A stretch of DNA of 64,000 bases from an uncultured Peptoniphilus sp. (lineage in GTDB: Bacteria > Bacillota > Clostridia > Tissierellales > Peptoniphilaceae). Below the pieces are notes generated by a model, which worked only from the letters and a program-made list of their open reading frames with translations, searched no databases and had not been told where the DNA came from. The stretch's first letter is position 1. Each line of letters begins with the position of its first letter. The stretch spans positions 62,001-126,000 of the forward strand of contig NZ_CAMQAY010000002.1 in the NCBI RefSeq assembly GCF_946998875.1, in the 5' to 3' direction. The translations under genes and the position numbers were made by a program. Positions 52,769 to 62,509 of this stretch are shown one piece after another.

Positions 52769-53356
52769 CTACCTAAATATCCTATCTACAATTTTATAAA
52801 GAACTGGTTTCATATCTTCTAAACTTAGAATTGAATCTTCCATTAATGCCGATTCGCAAGTAGAAAGCACAATATTAATTGAAAGAGATAAAATAAATAA
52901 TTTTTCTTGATCAGATAAAATTGCTGGGAATAAATCTTCAAATTTATTTAAAATAAAATTAAGAGAATTTTCCGCCTCTTTAAATCTATTGTCATTTTCA
53001 ACTTTTGCATAAAGAGCCCAATTTAAATTATTTGAAATAATTTTTAACTCTAATGGATTTTTTATTAAGTGATCAATTATATAATCAAAAAAGGAAATCA
53101 ACCTCTTTTTAGAATCCTCACCTTTACACTTAGCTTCGGCACTAACAATTAATTCTGTCATAATATCTAAAACAATTTTTTCTTCAAGATCTTTTTTGTC
53201 CCTGAAGTAGAGATAAAAAGTTCCAAGTCCTAAATTCGTTCTATTCATTATATCCCTAATTGAAGTTGCCTCTATTCCCTTTTCTTCAAAAGAAGAAAGA
53301 GCAGCAATAGTGATTTTCTTTTCTTTTTCTTTTTTTCTTTCTTCAGACTTTATCAT
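52769..53356 (-). CDS. TetR family transcriptional regulator
   Basis: A 195-residue regulator. The N-terminal helix-turn-helix is clear (ATSIRDIMNRTNLGLGTFYLYFRDKKDLEE); the rest is a ligand-binding helical domain. It heads the TetR-MMPL-YhgE-like operon and very likely represses its own promoter through the two inverted repeats upstream. The ligand is unknown. Confidence 0.93.
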   Translation of the reverse strand: MIKSEERKKEKEKKITIAALSSFEEKGIEATSIRDIMNRTNLGLGTFYLYFRDKKDLEEKIVLDIMTELIVSAEAKCKGEDSKKRLISFFDYIIDHLIKNPLELKIISNNLNWALYAKVENDNRFKEAENSLNFILNKFEDLFPAILSDQEKLFILSLSINIVLSTCESALMEDSILSLEDMKPVLYKIVDRIFR

Positions 53357-53373
53357 ATATACTCCTTACTTTT

Positions 53374-53427
53374 GAACATTGTTCATCTTCGTAAAAATAT
53401 GATAACTCTTTTGTGAACAAAGTTCAA
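53374..53427 (-). promoter_or_regulatory. TetR operon promoter with two matching operators
   Basis: Minus strand: TTGAAC (53422-53427), 17-bp spacer, TATCAT (53399-53404). Two GAAC-N3-GTTC palindromes occur: 53415-53425, overlapping the -35, and 53374-53384, past the start site. They are 41 bp apart, about four helical turns, so the same face of DNA. Confidence 0.8.
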
Positions 53428-53445
53428 CTTTTTTTTATTTTTATT

Positions 53446-53474
53446 TAAAAAAGACTTTGCATTACACAAAGTCT
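53446..53474 (-). terminator. Terminator of dpaL
   Basis: AGACTTTG pairs with CAAAGTCT around a 7-base loop, with a T-run following on the minus strand. It lies about 60 bp past the dpaL stop codon. Confidence 0.85.
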
Positions 53475-53532
53475 AAAATTATAAATTTTATTCAATTTAA
53501 AAAATAATCAAAAGCAAAAATAACAATTTAGC

Positions 53533-54723
53533 TTATTTTTCTCCACAAATAATTTCTTTATAAGATTTTTTATCAGTGTCTCCTTCTGTGGAAATACAAA
53601 GCACAACAGAATCTTTATCTAGACCAATTTTTTCTCTATAATTTCTTAAACTATCATCAGTCATAAGGCTATAAACTATACCACTTGTTACAGCACCAGA
53701 TTCTCCAGAAATAATTTTTTTATCATCAGAAATATTATTAGCCAAAACTCTCATTCCAATTTTAGTAAAAATATCATCAACTGACAAAAAATAATCGGCA
53801 TAAGATTCTAAAATTGGCCATCCAATTGTTACAGGTTCACCACAATTTAGTCCAGCCATTATTGAATCTAAATCACCTTTAACAAAATGAAGCTTTCCGT
53901 CATTTGCATCAGCAGTTCTATAGAGACAATTTGCCTTATTTGGTTCAACAATTATAATTTTTGGAGGATTGTCCTTCATCACATTTCTAAAAAAAGCAGT
54001 AACAGATGCTGCCATAGAACCAACTCCTGCTTGTAAGAAAATATAACTAGGAAAAATTCCTTTTTCCCTAAAATCATTATAAACTTCATAAGCCATTGTC
54101 ATATAGCCCTTCATAATATTTCTTGGAACATCAGTATAGCCTTCCCAAGAAGTATCTTGAATTAAGACTCCCTTATTTTCTTCAGCAAATTTTGCAGCTA
54201 GCCTCACACAGTCATCATAATTTACTTCCATAATATTTGCATCAGAATTTTCTCTTCTAATATTTTCTAGTCTCTCAAGAGAACTACCCTTTGGCATAAA
54301 AACTTTTGATTTTTGACCAAGTTTATTAGCTGTCCATGCAACAGCACGTCCATGATTTCCATCAGTTGCTGTAGAAAAAATTATATCGCCAAGTTTTTTT
54401 CTTGTTTCACCCGAAGTAATTTCATCAAAAGTAAATTTATTTTCATCTAAGCCAATTTTCTCTCTTATAAAATTAGCAATTGCATAACTTGCGCCAAGAA
54501 CCTTAAAAGCATTTAAGCCAAATCTATAAGACTCATCTTTTACAAAAAAATTTTTAAGTCCAATTTCTTTAGCCAAATTTTTCAGATCTACTAGGGGAGT
54601 CTTTTCGTAAATATCAAAAGACTTGTGAAAATTATTTACAGTTTTTGCCGATTCATAATCAAAATCAGAAATATCTGCCTTAGACTTTTTATTTTTAACA
54701 TATGTTAAATTAAATTTTTCCAT
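53533..54723 (-). CDS. dpaL: Diaminopropionate ammonia-lyase
   Basis: A 396-residue fold-type II PLP enzyme that splits 2,3-diaminopropionate to pyruvate and ammonia. The PLP lysine is K74 in FGLNAFKVLGASYA; the phosphate loop and substrate contacts are ATDGNHGRAVAW and the C-terminal SGESGAVTSG. The motifs match YgeX-type enzymes. No ygeW/ygeY-type neighbours are present, so it may serve general amino acid fermentation. Confidence 0.92.
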   Translation of the reverse strand: MEKFNLTYVKNKKSKADISDFDYESAKTVNNFHKSFDIYEKTPLVDLKNLAKEIGLKNFFVKDESYRFGLNAFKVLGASYAIANFIREKIGLDENKFTFDEITSGETRKKLGDIIFSTATDGNHGRAVAWTANKLGQKSKVFMPKGSSLERLENIRRENSDANIMEVNYDDCVRLAAKFAEENKGVLIQDTSWEGYTDVPRNIMKGYMTMAYEVYNDFREKGIFPSYIFLQAGVGSMAASVTAFFRNVMKDNPPKIIIVEPNKANCLYRTADANDGKLHFVKGDLDSIMAGLNCGEPVTIGWPILESYADYFLSVDDIFTKIGMRVLANNISDDKKIISGESGAVTSGIVYSLMTDDSLRNYREKIGLDKDSVVLCISTEGDTDKKSYKEIICGEK

Positions 54724-54844
54724 GTCCCACCTGCTTTCATCTTATGATATTAGCTTATCATTTTAATAATGTAAAAGATATGTTTTTATTATTTTGATTT
54801 TTTATTGTATAATCTATTTTGATAATTTAAATCTTGGAGGAAAG

Positions 54845-55714
54845 ATGAAGAGAAAAATTTTAATTTTAATTTTAATTGCTTGCCTTGCTCTTATTACATC
54901 AGCCTGTGCAAAAAATAATTTAGTAAATAAAAACATTGATGAAACCGAAAAAATTGTTGAAGAAAAAATTGGAGAGCCAAAAATTTCTAATTTAAATGAT
55001 GAAAAGACTTTAGATTTTGTTAAAAATTCCCTTGATGGAAGTGTGAATAGCCAAAGCCTTGAAAAGTTTATTAATCTTGTAAGAGATTATAACAAAGGCA
55101 TTTCAAAAGACTTGCTTATTGGCGATTTTAAAAGTTTATCTAATATAAATACTGACACAGGAAAAATTATTGATGAGAGAAGTAAGGTCAAACACGAATT
55201 TCCTGACACAAATTGTAGAATTAATTCCTTTTTACTCTTAAAAGATGGAATGAAATTTAATACAGATAAAAAAATTGATGACGATTTTCTTTTTATGGAC
55301 GAAGAAGCCATAAAAAATTCAAATTTATTTACTGATGAGGAATTTAAAAATTTTAAAAGTTTATTTTCAAGAGTTGCCACAAATAGTAGCAAAAATTCAA
55401 GGGATCAAGGTGAAGTCATGGCAAAATTCTTATCAAATTTTACCTTTTCAGAAAAAGTTAAGATGATTTCTGTAGTTCTTCACGACAATTTAGACGGCGA
55501 TTATCTTTTTATTGGTCATGTTGGAGTTCTTCTTCCCCTTGAAAAAGGATATTTGTTTATAGAAAAAATATCCTTTGAAGAGCCCTATCAGGCAATAAAA
55601 TTTCCTAATAAAGAATCCTGCTACAAGTACTTAAAGAAAAAGTTTGAGGACTACAAGGACCCCAATGTAGCGCCACCCTTTATCATGGAAAATAATGAGT
55701 ATATAGATATTTAA
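54845..55714 (+). CDS. Putative lipoprotein of unknown function
   Basis: A 289-residue lipoprotein: signal peptide MKRKILILILIACLALI, lipobox TSAC, then a soluble domain without recognised motifs, with charged, Lys/Asp-rich sequence. The ATG at 54845 follows GGAGG; an upstream in-frame ATG lacks one. A TATAAT lies at 54808-54813. It is divergent from dpaL. Confidence 0.75.
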   Translation: MKRKILILILIACLALITSACAKNNLVNKNIDETEKIVEEKIGEPKISNLNDEKTLDFVKNSLDGSVNSQSLEKFINLVRDYNKGISKDLLIGDFKSLSNINTDTGKIIDERSKVKHEFPDTNCRINSFLLLKDGMKFNTDKKIDDDFLFMDEEAIKNSNLFTDEEFKNFKSLFSRVATNSSKNSRDQGEVMAKFLSNFTFSEKVKMISVVLHDNLDGDYLFIGHVGVLLPLEKGYLFIEKISFEEPYQAIKFPNKESCYKYLKKKFEDYKDPNVAPPFIMENNEYIDI

Positions 55715-55801
55715 TTCCAATTTTCATTTAAAATTCTTTGTAGTTTTAAGCAAGAAAATTATTTTTAGAAAACATTAATTATAACTCTATAAAACGCAAA
55801 A

Positions 55802-55829
55802 AAATTGCCCAAGTATTCTTGAGCAATTT
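55802..55829. terminator. Bidirectional terminator
   Basis: AAATTGC pairs with GCAATTT, with an inner CAAG/CTTG stem and TATT loop, flanked by A- and T-runs. It separates the lipoprotein gene from the opposing ABC permease operon end. Confidence 0.85.
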
Positions 55830-55863
55830 TTTATTTTTATGAAGTTTTGAAATTATGATCAAT

Positions 55864-57015
55864 TTAATTTTCTACAGCTTCTTTACTTTTGCCACCATTA
55901 ATTCTATCTTCTCTCATCTTCAACCTATTAGCTTCAAGTTCTCTCTTTCTTTCGAAAGCGTGAAGAATAAGTGCAAGAGTTACAACGCCGTAAGAGATAA
56001 ATGTTCTGAAATATTCACCCATCATGGCATCTCCTGTCATTACTCTTCCTGCTTGTGGAAGAACGATAAACATCAAGTGGAATAGTGCAGTACCTAAGAT
56101 TACATTTGGAATAGATGCCTTAGATACAGATGCACCACCTACAAGGATTGATGCTGCAGCATAAAGTGCTGCTTGGTCTTGACCTGCATAAGTTGCAAGT
56201 GTACCAATGTTTTGAAGATAAATAATTTGTCCGTAGCAAGCAAGTACAGTAGACATTACTATTGATGCAATTCTGATTTTATCAGAGTTCATACCTGCGT
56301 TGGAAGATACAAATTGATCTTGTCCTACTGCCTTCATGTCGTGACCAAGTTTAGTGTTTCTAAACCATACGATAAATAAGCAAAGTAGAGCAATAATTAT
56401 AATTGTAACTACTGGCACATCAAATAAGATTTGATGCTTTGCAGTAATAGGAATATTAATTCTGAATTTTAAAATATTGTCAAAACCTTGAGCAGATGCA
56501 AGGGTAATGGAGTTTTTAATACCATAACCAGCTGATAATACCATGGCTCTTGTTCTCATTGGAATTAAAGTTCCGCAGAAGTACAATAGGAAAAGCATGT
56601 ACCAACCTAGAATAAAGAAGGCAAGCATCATTGACGTAATCATTTCTCTTCCTCTAGCTCTATTTAAAACTCTTCCTGAAAATTGTCCAAGTAAAACTGC
56701 AATTGGAGTACCAATAAGAGCGGCTATTAAAAGTCCAGTTGCTCCAGTAAAGCCCCAATCTTGTGCAAAAATTATTCCAATTTGTCCTGCCATTGCTCCT
56801 AGTGGAATACCAAAGTTGATACCCATACCAGCAATAATCGGTATGATAAGAGAAAGTACTAAAAATGTATTTCTTACCATTCTCTTGGAAAGTTCATTTG
56901 TTATATAAGATAGTGGTGGTTTAGCTATTATAAGTCCTGCCACAACTATGATTATAAACAAAATAGGAACCATAAATCTGTATAAAAATTCTTTAAAATT
57001 AAATTTCTTATTCAT
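55864..57015 (-). CDS. ABC transporter permease (nucleoside/sugar type), second subunit
   Basis: A 383-residue permease with about ten spans and the block GRVLNRARGREMITSMM typical of BPD_transp_2 permeases. It overlaps the preceding permease gene by 8 nt. With its partner it forms the membrane channel of an importer served by the DUF3798 lipoprotein. It is the last gene of the operon. Confidence 0.88.
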   Translation of the reverse strand: MNKKFNFKEFLYRFMVPILFIIIVVAGLIIAKPPLSYITNELSKRMVRNTFLVLSLIIPIIAGMGINFGIPLGAMAGQIGIIFAQDWGFTGATGLLIAALIGTPIAVLLGQFSGRVLNRARGREMITSMMLAFFILGWYMLFLLYFCGTLIPMRTRAMVLSAGYGIKNSITLASAQGFDNILKFRINIPITAKHQILFDVPVVTIIIIALLCLFIVWFRNTKLGHDMKAVGQDQFVSSNAGMNSDKIRIASIVMSTVLACYGQIIYLQNIGTLATYAGQDQAALYAAASILVGGASVSKASIPNVILGTALFHLMFIVLPQAGRVMTGDAMMGEYFRTFISYGVVTLALILHAFERKRELEANRLKMREDRINGGKSKEAVEN

Positions 57016-58084
57016 CTTTACTCCTCCTTGTTAGTGCGTAAATTATCATTCCATTTGTGATTATCATTCTTAATATTTCTGAAATATCAATATTTAATGC
57101 ACCATTTATTACAGTAGGAGTAAGTGTAATTACACCTTGGAATAAAAATGTACCAATTATAACATTTGGAATTGATGCCTTGTTAATACTTGCACCACCA
57201 ATTAATAGTGCTGCTACTGTTTGGAATGTAAAGGAAAGTGGTGCTTGGTAAAGTTGTATAAAACCATAGGATTGTTGATAAATAACAATACCAATGGCAG
57301 CAATAACTGTTGAAAGAATTACAGAAACAAGTCTTACTCTGTTAATGTGAATACCAGCAGCCTTTGCATATTCTGAGTTAGAACCTACAGCTGTCATTGC
57401 AGTACCAGTTTTTGTCTTGAAAAATGCCCATACAATAAATGCCATAAGTGCAAATAATAAAAACATGCCCACAGGAATTTTAACGCCAAGTATATTAATA
57501 CTTAAAAAGTTATTTAATACACCAACAGTTACCTTTGTTCCATCTTCCAAAATTCTTGACTTCATCCAATAATCTGCAACTGGAATTTGTTGGGATAGCC
57601 CCTTTCCTCCATAACTTAAAACAGATACTGGATTCTTGTAAGGAAGAATTAAGTAGGCAATACACATAAAAGCTGTGAAAGAATATCCAACATAAGTTGC
57701 AATAAGCATTTCATCGCCCTTAATTCTATTTAAAAGTAATCCGTAGAAAAATCCAAATACAACTGCTATAAGAGATGCAAATAGCATTGCTATGAAAATT
57801 CCCTTAAAACCTGTAAAACCAAATTCAATTGAAGTTACCCCACCAAGAATACCTGCTACAACTCCAATTGGGATACCAAAGTTAAGTCCACAACCAGATT
57901 GTACCATTGGCACAAGGGATAAAACTAAAACTGAAAACATACCAAATCTTGAAAGAACATTGTCAATAGAATCCACTAAGGAAACACCAGCCATTGGAGC
58001 TGCAATAAAAAGAATTAATAAGAAAACTCCAATGATAAGTCGTGGAATTCCAATTCTGTTAATTAAACTTTTCTTTTTAGTCAT
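57008..58084 (-). CDS. ABC transporter permease (nucleoside/sugar type), first subunit
   Basis: A 358-residue BPD_transp_2 permease (NFGIPIGVVAGILGG, LLNRIKGDEMLIATYVGYSF), about nine spans. It is homologous to the following gene, so the two likely form a heterodimer. It overlaps the ATPase gene by 8 nt and the next permease gene by 8 nt. Confidence 0.88.
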   Translation of the reverse strand: MTKKKSLINRIGIPRLIIGVFLLILFIAAPMAGVSLVDSIDNVLSRFGMFSVLVLSLVPMVQSGCGLNFGIPIGVVAGILGGVTSIEFGFTGFKGIFIAMLFASLIAVVFGFFYGLLLNRIKGDEMLIATYVGYSFTAFMCIAYLILPYKNPVSVLSYGGKGLSQQIPVADYWMKSRILEDGTKVTVGVLNNFLSINILGVKIPVGMFLLFALMAFIVWAFFKTKTGTAMTAVGSNSEYAKAAGIHINRVRLVSVILSTVIAAIGIVIYQQSYGFIQLYQAPLSFTFQTVAALLIGGASINKASIPNVIIGTFLFQGVITLTPTVINGALNIDISEILRMIITNGMIIYALTRRSKDE

Positions 58085-59675
58085 TTACAGCCTCCACTTC
58101 TCCACTCATTAGAAGTCCAAATTCTGTTGCTTCAGCATCTGCTGGTAAAATACCTGCGATTTTTCCTTCGCAAATAACAGCAATTCTATTACATATACTT
58201 CTAAGTTCTTCAAGCTCTGATGAAACCATGACAATAGTTGTATTGTCCTTTTCATTGCTTTCTTTCAAGGCATCAAGTACTAGTTCCTTTGCACCTATAT
58301 CAATTCCTCTAGTAGGCTCAGAAACAAATAGAAGTTCTGGTTCCATGGCAAAAGCTTTGGCAAGACAAATCTTTTGTTGGTTACCACCAGATAAATTTCC
58401 TGCCTTTTGTTCTGGTCCAGTTGTCTTTATGTGAAGAGATTCAATGTATTCATTAGATAGCTCTTTCATCTTAGCTTCATCTCTAAACTTAAATCCAAGA
58501 ACTCTTTTTATAAATTTTTCTTGAACTTGCATAGCATTAAAAGCTATATTCCAGAAAATTGGCTCTTCCAATAAAAGACCTACACCTCTTCTGTCTTCTG
58601 AAACAAAGGCAATTTTATTCTTTAAAATATCTAAAGTATTGCCAAGTTTTAATTCCTTGCCATTATAAATTAGCTTGCCACCTACAGGATAAGTGCCCAA
58701 AATTCCATTTGGAATACCAAGCTTACCTTGACCAGCAAGTCCAGCAATACCTAAAATTTCTCCTCTGATAACAGAAAGACTTACATCATAGACAGCTTCT
58801 CCAGGCATATCAACCCAGAGATCTTCGATTTCAAGAATGTGGTCATTTTCATCTAAATTCTTATCCACCTTCTCTACAGCTATCTTATTTGATTCATCAT
58901 CTCTACCAACCATCCATTTAGCAATTTGTTCGATTGATAGATTTTCATTCTTTTTGTCTTCAATTATTTCACCATCTCTAAGGACAACTACTTGATCACA
59001 TACGCTTATGATTTCACGGAGTCTATGAGTGATGAAAATAATAGAAATGCCAAGATCTGCAAGAGTCCTAAGTGAAGCAATAAGGTTATTGGCCTCAGTT
59101 TCTGTAAGTACAGCAGTTGGCTCATCCATAATTATTAACTTAACATCTTTTCTTGTCATTTCCCTAGCAATTTCAATAAATTGCTTGTGACCAACAGGCA
59201 TTTCGGAAACTAAAGCACCAGTATCAATGCTAACTTCCAAAGTGTCAAGAGACTTGCCTGCTATTCTAATATTTTCTTTAGCATCTATACTCTCTAGTTT
59301 TTTACCAAAAATTTTAGAAATTACAGAGGAATTTGTCTTCTCCATATCGAGAGTAATATTTTCTGCAACTGTAAATCCAGGGATTAAACTAAATTCTTGA
59401 TGTACCATGCCTATGCCTGCATTTAAGGCGTCAATTGGGTTTTTGAAGTCAATTAATTTTCCGTCAAAATAAATTTCACCGTTATAACCGCCTGTGTCTT
59501 TAATAACTTCCATTCCGAAAATTATATTCATAAGAGTGGACTTACCAGCACCATTTTCACCAACAAGTCCCAAAATTTCTCCCTTTTGAAGATTGAAATT
59601 AACATCCTTTAAGACGGCGTTTTCGCCAAAACTCTTGCTGACATTCTTGACTTCAAGTAAACTGTTTGTCAACAA
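58077..59675 (-). CDS. ABC transporter ATPase with two nucleotide-binding domains
   Basis: A 532-residue fused ATPase of the ribose/nucleoside type. Domain 1: GENGAGKST (about 37-45), a degenerate signature EMPVGHKQ, Walker B LIIMDEP. Domain 2: GLAGQGK in place of a standard Walker A, signature LSGGNQQK, Walker B LLFVSEP. The second Walker A is unusual, as in RbsA-type proteins where one site is weak. It lies 73 bp after the DUF3798 gene with a hairpin between. Confidence 0.92.
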   Translation of the reverse strand: MLTNSLLEVKNVSKSFGENAVLKDVNFNLQKGEILGLVGENGAGKSTLMNIIFGMEVIKDTGGYNGEIYFDGKLIDFKNPIDALNAGIGMVHQEFSLIPGFTVAENITLDMEKTNSSVISKIFGKKLESIDAKENIRIAGKSLDTLEVSIDTGALVSEMPVGHKQFIEIAREMTRKDVKLIIMDEPTAVLTETEANNLIASLRTLADLGISIIFITHRLREIISVCDQVVVLRDGEIIEDKKNENLSIEQIAKWMVGRDDESNKIAVEKVDKNLDENDHILEIEDLWVDMPGEAVYDVSLSVIRGEILGIAGLAGQGKLGIPNGILGTYPVGGKLIYNGKELKLGNTLDILKNKIAFVSEDRRGVGLLLEEPIFWNIAFNAMQVQEKFIKRVLGFKFRDEAKMKELSNEYIESLHIKTTGPEQKAGNLSGGNQQKICLAKAFAMEPELLFVSEPTRGIDIGAKELVLDALKESNEKDNTTIVMVSSELEELRSICNRIAVICEGKIAGILPADAEATEFGLLMSGEVEAVND

Positions 59676-59707
59676 AATCCCTCCATCTTCTTAAAATAAA
59701 ATTAAAA

Positions 59708-59725
59708 TCAACGGTAGCCCGTTGA
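59708..59725 (-). terminator. Intercistronic hairpin (partial terminator)
   Basis: TCAACGG-GCTA-CCGTTGA on the minus strand, a perfect 7-bp stem followed by an interrupted T-rich stretch. Placed between the binding-protein gene and the ATPase gene, it may let the lipoprotein be made in excess. Confidence 0.7.
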
Positions 59726-59748
59726 CTTTAATTTCTTTTATAAAATAA

Positions 59749-61101
59749 TTATTTAGCTTGTCCTTCAGCTTTTTCTTGAGCTGCTTCAATAGCATCTAAA
59801 TCAACATTAAGATTTAAATATTTTTCAGGAACTTTAATCTTATCCATACCTAGGTAACCTTTACCATATACATAAGTGTCTTGAGATAGTAAGAAGTGAT
59901 TTGCCTTAGTTTCTCCAGAAGCTCTATCTATATAGTTTTCAACCATCCATTTAGCACCTTCAGTGTATTTTTCAATAGAAGATACGATTTGTTCTTGGTT
60001 AAGAAGTTCGCCTTGTCCCTTTAGAACATCCATTACATGATCAAGAGCACCAAGAGTTAGTGAATAACCTAGTGAATAAGCCCAAGTACCCATTCTCTTG
60101 TCGCCGCCTTTTTCAATAACAGCTTTTTCAACAGCAGCGTTGATTGCTTGCCAATCTCCTGCCATATCTTTAATATCAACTGAGAATGCCTTTGGATAAC
60201 CCATGATTGGAGATGGTAAATCTTGTTCTACAAAGATAGCTCCACCAGCTGCAACACCTCTAAGAAGTGGTTCAGTATGTGCATCGTTTGTACAGAAGAA
60301 AGCTGTGTCTTTACCATACTTATCGATCCAAGGTTGAATATTTTCAGCTACATATTGTTGTGCTCCTGGGATACCAATATCAGTTGTTGGATCAGGTGCG
60401 TTAAGTGAAATAAATTCAAGTCCTAGGTCCTTACAAGCTTCTTCCATGATAGCTCTTCTAAGGGCTAAAAGTTCAATAGACATGTGTCTAGGGAAAGTGA
60501 TGTGAGCAAATTTAGTTGCTCCCATTTCCTTAGCTGCAGCAATAATTCTGTAACCTCTGGAAACATTATCAGCATCCATTACTAGGTCAGCTGCTTTTTC
60601 TACCATTACTGTATCTTCTTGTGCAACTAAGTTAACAAGAATGATATCAGGTCTTTTTTCTCTAATTTGATTAAAGGCTGCTACAGTTCCTGGAACTGAT
60701 TGATTTACAATTACAGCTTTCATTAGAGGGTCATCTGCCATAGCTACAATCTTTGAAATTGTAGTTTCTTGTTCAGCTTCAAATCTGTCTGGATAAGTGT
60801 CGTGTTTAATAATTCCGCCTTCATCAGCAGAACCATAAAGTTCAATAGCTTTTTGAGCAGCACGGAACTCATCTTCACCTTGTGATACTGTACCAGTTAT
60901 AATTCCAATGTGGAATTCTTCGCCATCTTTAAGAGTTTCAAATTTAGCTTTTACGCCATCATCTTTAACTTCAGTTGAAGTGCTGGCTTCTTTGCTTTCC
61001 TCTTTTTTAGCTCCATTGTCAACTTTTTGACAACCGCTAAAAGCGATAACTGCTAATAATAGCATCATAATACCCATAAACCTTTTAAATTTTACATTCA
61101 T
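59749..61101 (-). CDS. DUF3798 family substrate-binding lipoprotein
   Basis: A 450-residue lipoprotein with lipobox AFSGC (Cys near residue 24) and a short Lys/Glu/Thr linker, then a periplasmic-binding-protein-like domain (FHIGIITGTVSQGEDEF, ILVNLVAQED). This fits DUF3798. It heads an ABC operon with a double ATPase and two permeases. By the transporter type the ligand is probably a nucleoside or sugar-like molecule, which is inference. Confidence 0.88.
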   Translation of the reverse strand: MNVKFKRFMGIMMLLLAVIAFSGCQKVDNGAKKEESKEASTSTEVKDDGVKAKFETLKDGEEFHIGIITGTVSQGEDEFRAAQKAIELYGSADEGGIIKHDTYPDRFEAEQETTISKIVAMADDPLMKAVIVNQSVPGTVAAFNQIREKRPDIILVNLVAQEDTVMVEKAADLVMDADNVSRGYRIIAAAKEMGATKFAHITFPRHMSIELLALRRAIMEEACKDLGLEFISLNAPDPTTDIGIPGAQQYVAENIQPWIDKYGKDTAFFCTNDAHTEPLLRGVAAGGAIFVEQDLPSPIMGYPKAFSVDIKDMAGDWQAINAAVEKAVIEKGGDKRMGTWAYSLGYSLTLGALDHVMDVLKGQGELLNQEQIVSSIEKYTEGAKWMVENYIDRASGETKANHFLLSQDTYVYGKGYLGMDKIKVPEKYLNLNVDLDAIEAAQEKAEGQAK

Positions 61102-61150
61102 TTTTTACACCTCTTCTAATTTATTTAATATTGGTTTATAAATTAAAGAG

Positions 61151-61179
61151 ATTTTATCACATTAAATAGCAAAGGTCAA
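61151..61179 (-). promoter_or_regulatory. Promoter of the DUF3798 ABC operon
   Basis: Minus strand: TTGACC (61174-61179), 17-bp spacer, TAAAAT (61151-61156), about 50 bp before the start codon. Confidence 0.75.
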
Positions 61180-61746
61180 TGTTATTCTCAATATATGAAC
61201 ATACAAAGAAATTTTTTAAATACAAAAATTTTACTTAATATTTACACAAAGTAAAATTTAATTTTGATATATTTCTGACAAATAATCTTTTGAAAAAATA
61301 CAAGTTTTTGATAATATTTTTCAACAATTTAAATAGAGAATTTTTAAAATACTAATTATTACATAATATAAATAGTGATGTTAAAAAGATAATACTTTTT
61401 TCTTTTTTTCCTTTACATCAATAAATAATCTTGCAAAAAAAAAGTCTGAGCTATTTGTGCTCAGACCTTGATATAGGTTAAAATAATAGTTTTTTTAAAA
61501 ACTTGTGAAAAAATTATATTTGACTTTTCTTAAATTTAGGAAAATATTTTTCTAACAAAATCAAGACTATTATATTAAACTTACTATCATAGAAATTTTA
61601 ACTTGTAAGTGTAAAAATCAATTTAAATGCAAATTTAAAACGCTTTCACCTTTTCTTGTTTAAAAAATAAAAATTAAAAAATTAAAAATTTTTTCTTATG
61701 TAAAAATTTAAGATAATTACATATTCTATTAATTTAAAGTATAATT
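61180..61746. other. Gene-free A+T-rich interval with an orphan terminator
   Basis: No credible coding frame is seen. The only clear structure is GTCTGAGC-N7-GCTCAGAC (61444-61466) with a run of ten A on the left, that is, a minus-strand terminator. It lies about 280 bp past the DUF1275 gene stop codon and 340 bp before the DUF3798 gene. It may end the DUF1275 transcript or a short RNA. No riboswitch motif was recognised. Confidence 0.55.
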
Positions 61747-62424
61747 TTATTTTCCTCTATCTTCAAAAAATAAAATTATAAAAGAAATTGTTAGGAAAGC
61801 TGCTGCAATTAGTATGGACTTAATTCCAAAAAAATCTGATGTAATGTAGCCAAGAGCTGCGCCCATGCCAAAAATTACAATTACTTTATAATATTTTTTT
61901 GATTTTTCAAGATATTCCCTATCTCTTGTTATGTGGTACTTGGAAAGATTTTCTGTGGCGCTCCTAAGATTTCCTATACACATTGTAGTTGCAAAGTTTA
62001 GTCCATAAATTTTCTTAAAGGAATAAACTTGCATAGCACAGGAAAAAGAGAGAAGAGCATTGGCGAGATTGTTTAAATTTTCAGGAATAAATGCAACAAT
62101 TACCATAATAATTATTTCAAAGGCAACTATGTATTGACGCCAATGTAGAATTTTCTTTTCGATAGCATATTCAAAACGAACTGCAACATATACGCCAAAA
62201 GCAAAGGCTATGACAGGTATTAAATATGAAATTGATGCCTTAAAATTTAAGTCAACAATATTCTTGAAGAGAAGTACAATGTTTCCTGTCTGTGCATTTG
62301 CAAAGACCTTCCCCCTCATTAGATAGGAGTAAGCATCTTGAAAGCCACCTGCAATTGTTATAAAAAATAAAACTAAAAAGGTCTCGTGCAAATTTTCATA
62401 GGTTTTTATTTTCAAATTAATCAC
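61747..62424 (-). CDS. DUF1275 (YoaK-like) membrane protein
   Basis: A 225-residue protein with about six spans and the family features GGFQDAYSYLMRGKVFANAQTGN near the N-terminus and TTMCIGNLRSATENL in the fourth region. The function of DUF1275 is unknown. It stands alone, 86 bp downstream of purD with a terminator between. Confidence 0.88.
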   Translation of the reverse strand: MINLKIKTYENLHETFLVLFFITIAGGFQDAYSYLMRGKVFANAQTGNIVLLFKNIVDLNFKASISYLIPVIAFAFGVYVAVRFEYAIEKKILHWRQYIVAFEIIIMVIVAFIPENLNNLANALLSFSCAMQVYSFKKIYGLNFATTMCIGNLRSATENLSKYHITRDREYLEKSKKYYKVIVIFGMGAALGYITSDFFGIKSILIAAAFLTISFIILFFEDRGK

Positions 62425-62467
62425 CTCTTATAGTTTAATACAAAAATTTTTTTCTGCAAGAAAAAAA

Positions 62468-62494
62468 GATGCTATGAATTTCTATCACAGCATC
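62468..62494 (-). terminator. Terminator of the purine operon
   Basis: GATGCT pairs with AGCATC, with inner TGA/TCA pairing, followed by a T-run on the minus strand, 16 bp past the purD stop codon. Confidence 0.88.
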
Positions 62495-62509
62495 CTAAAT
62501 ATTTTTATT

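Noticed and set aside
61180..61746. A purine-type riboswitch before the DUF3798 ABC operon
   Set aside because: No conserved purine, guanidine or other riboswitch core could be found; only one hairpin is clear and a normal promoter lies downstream of it.
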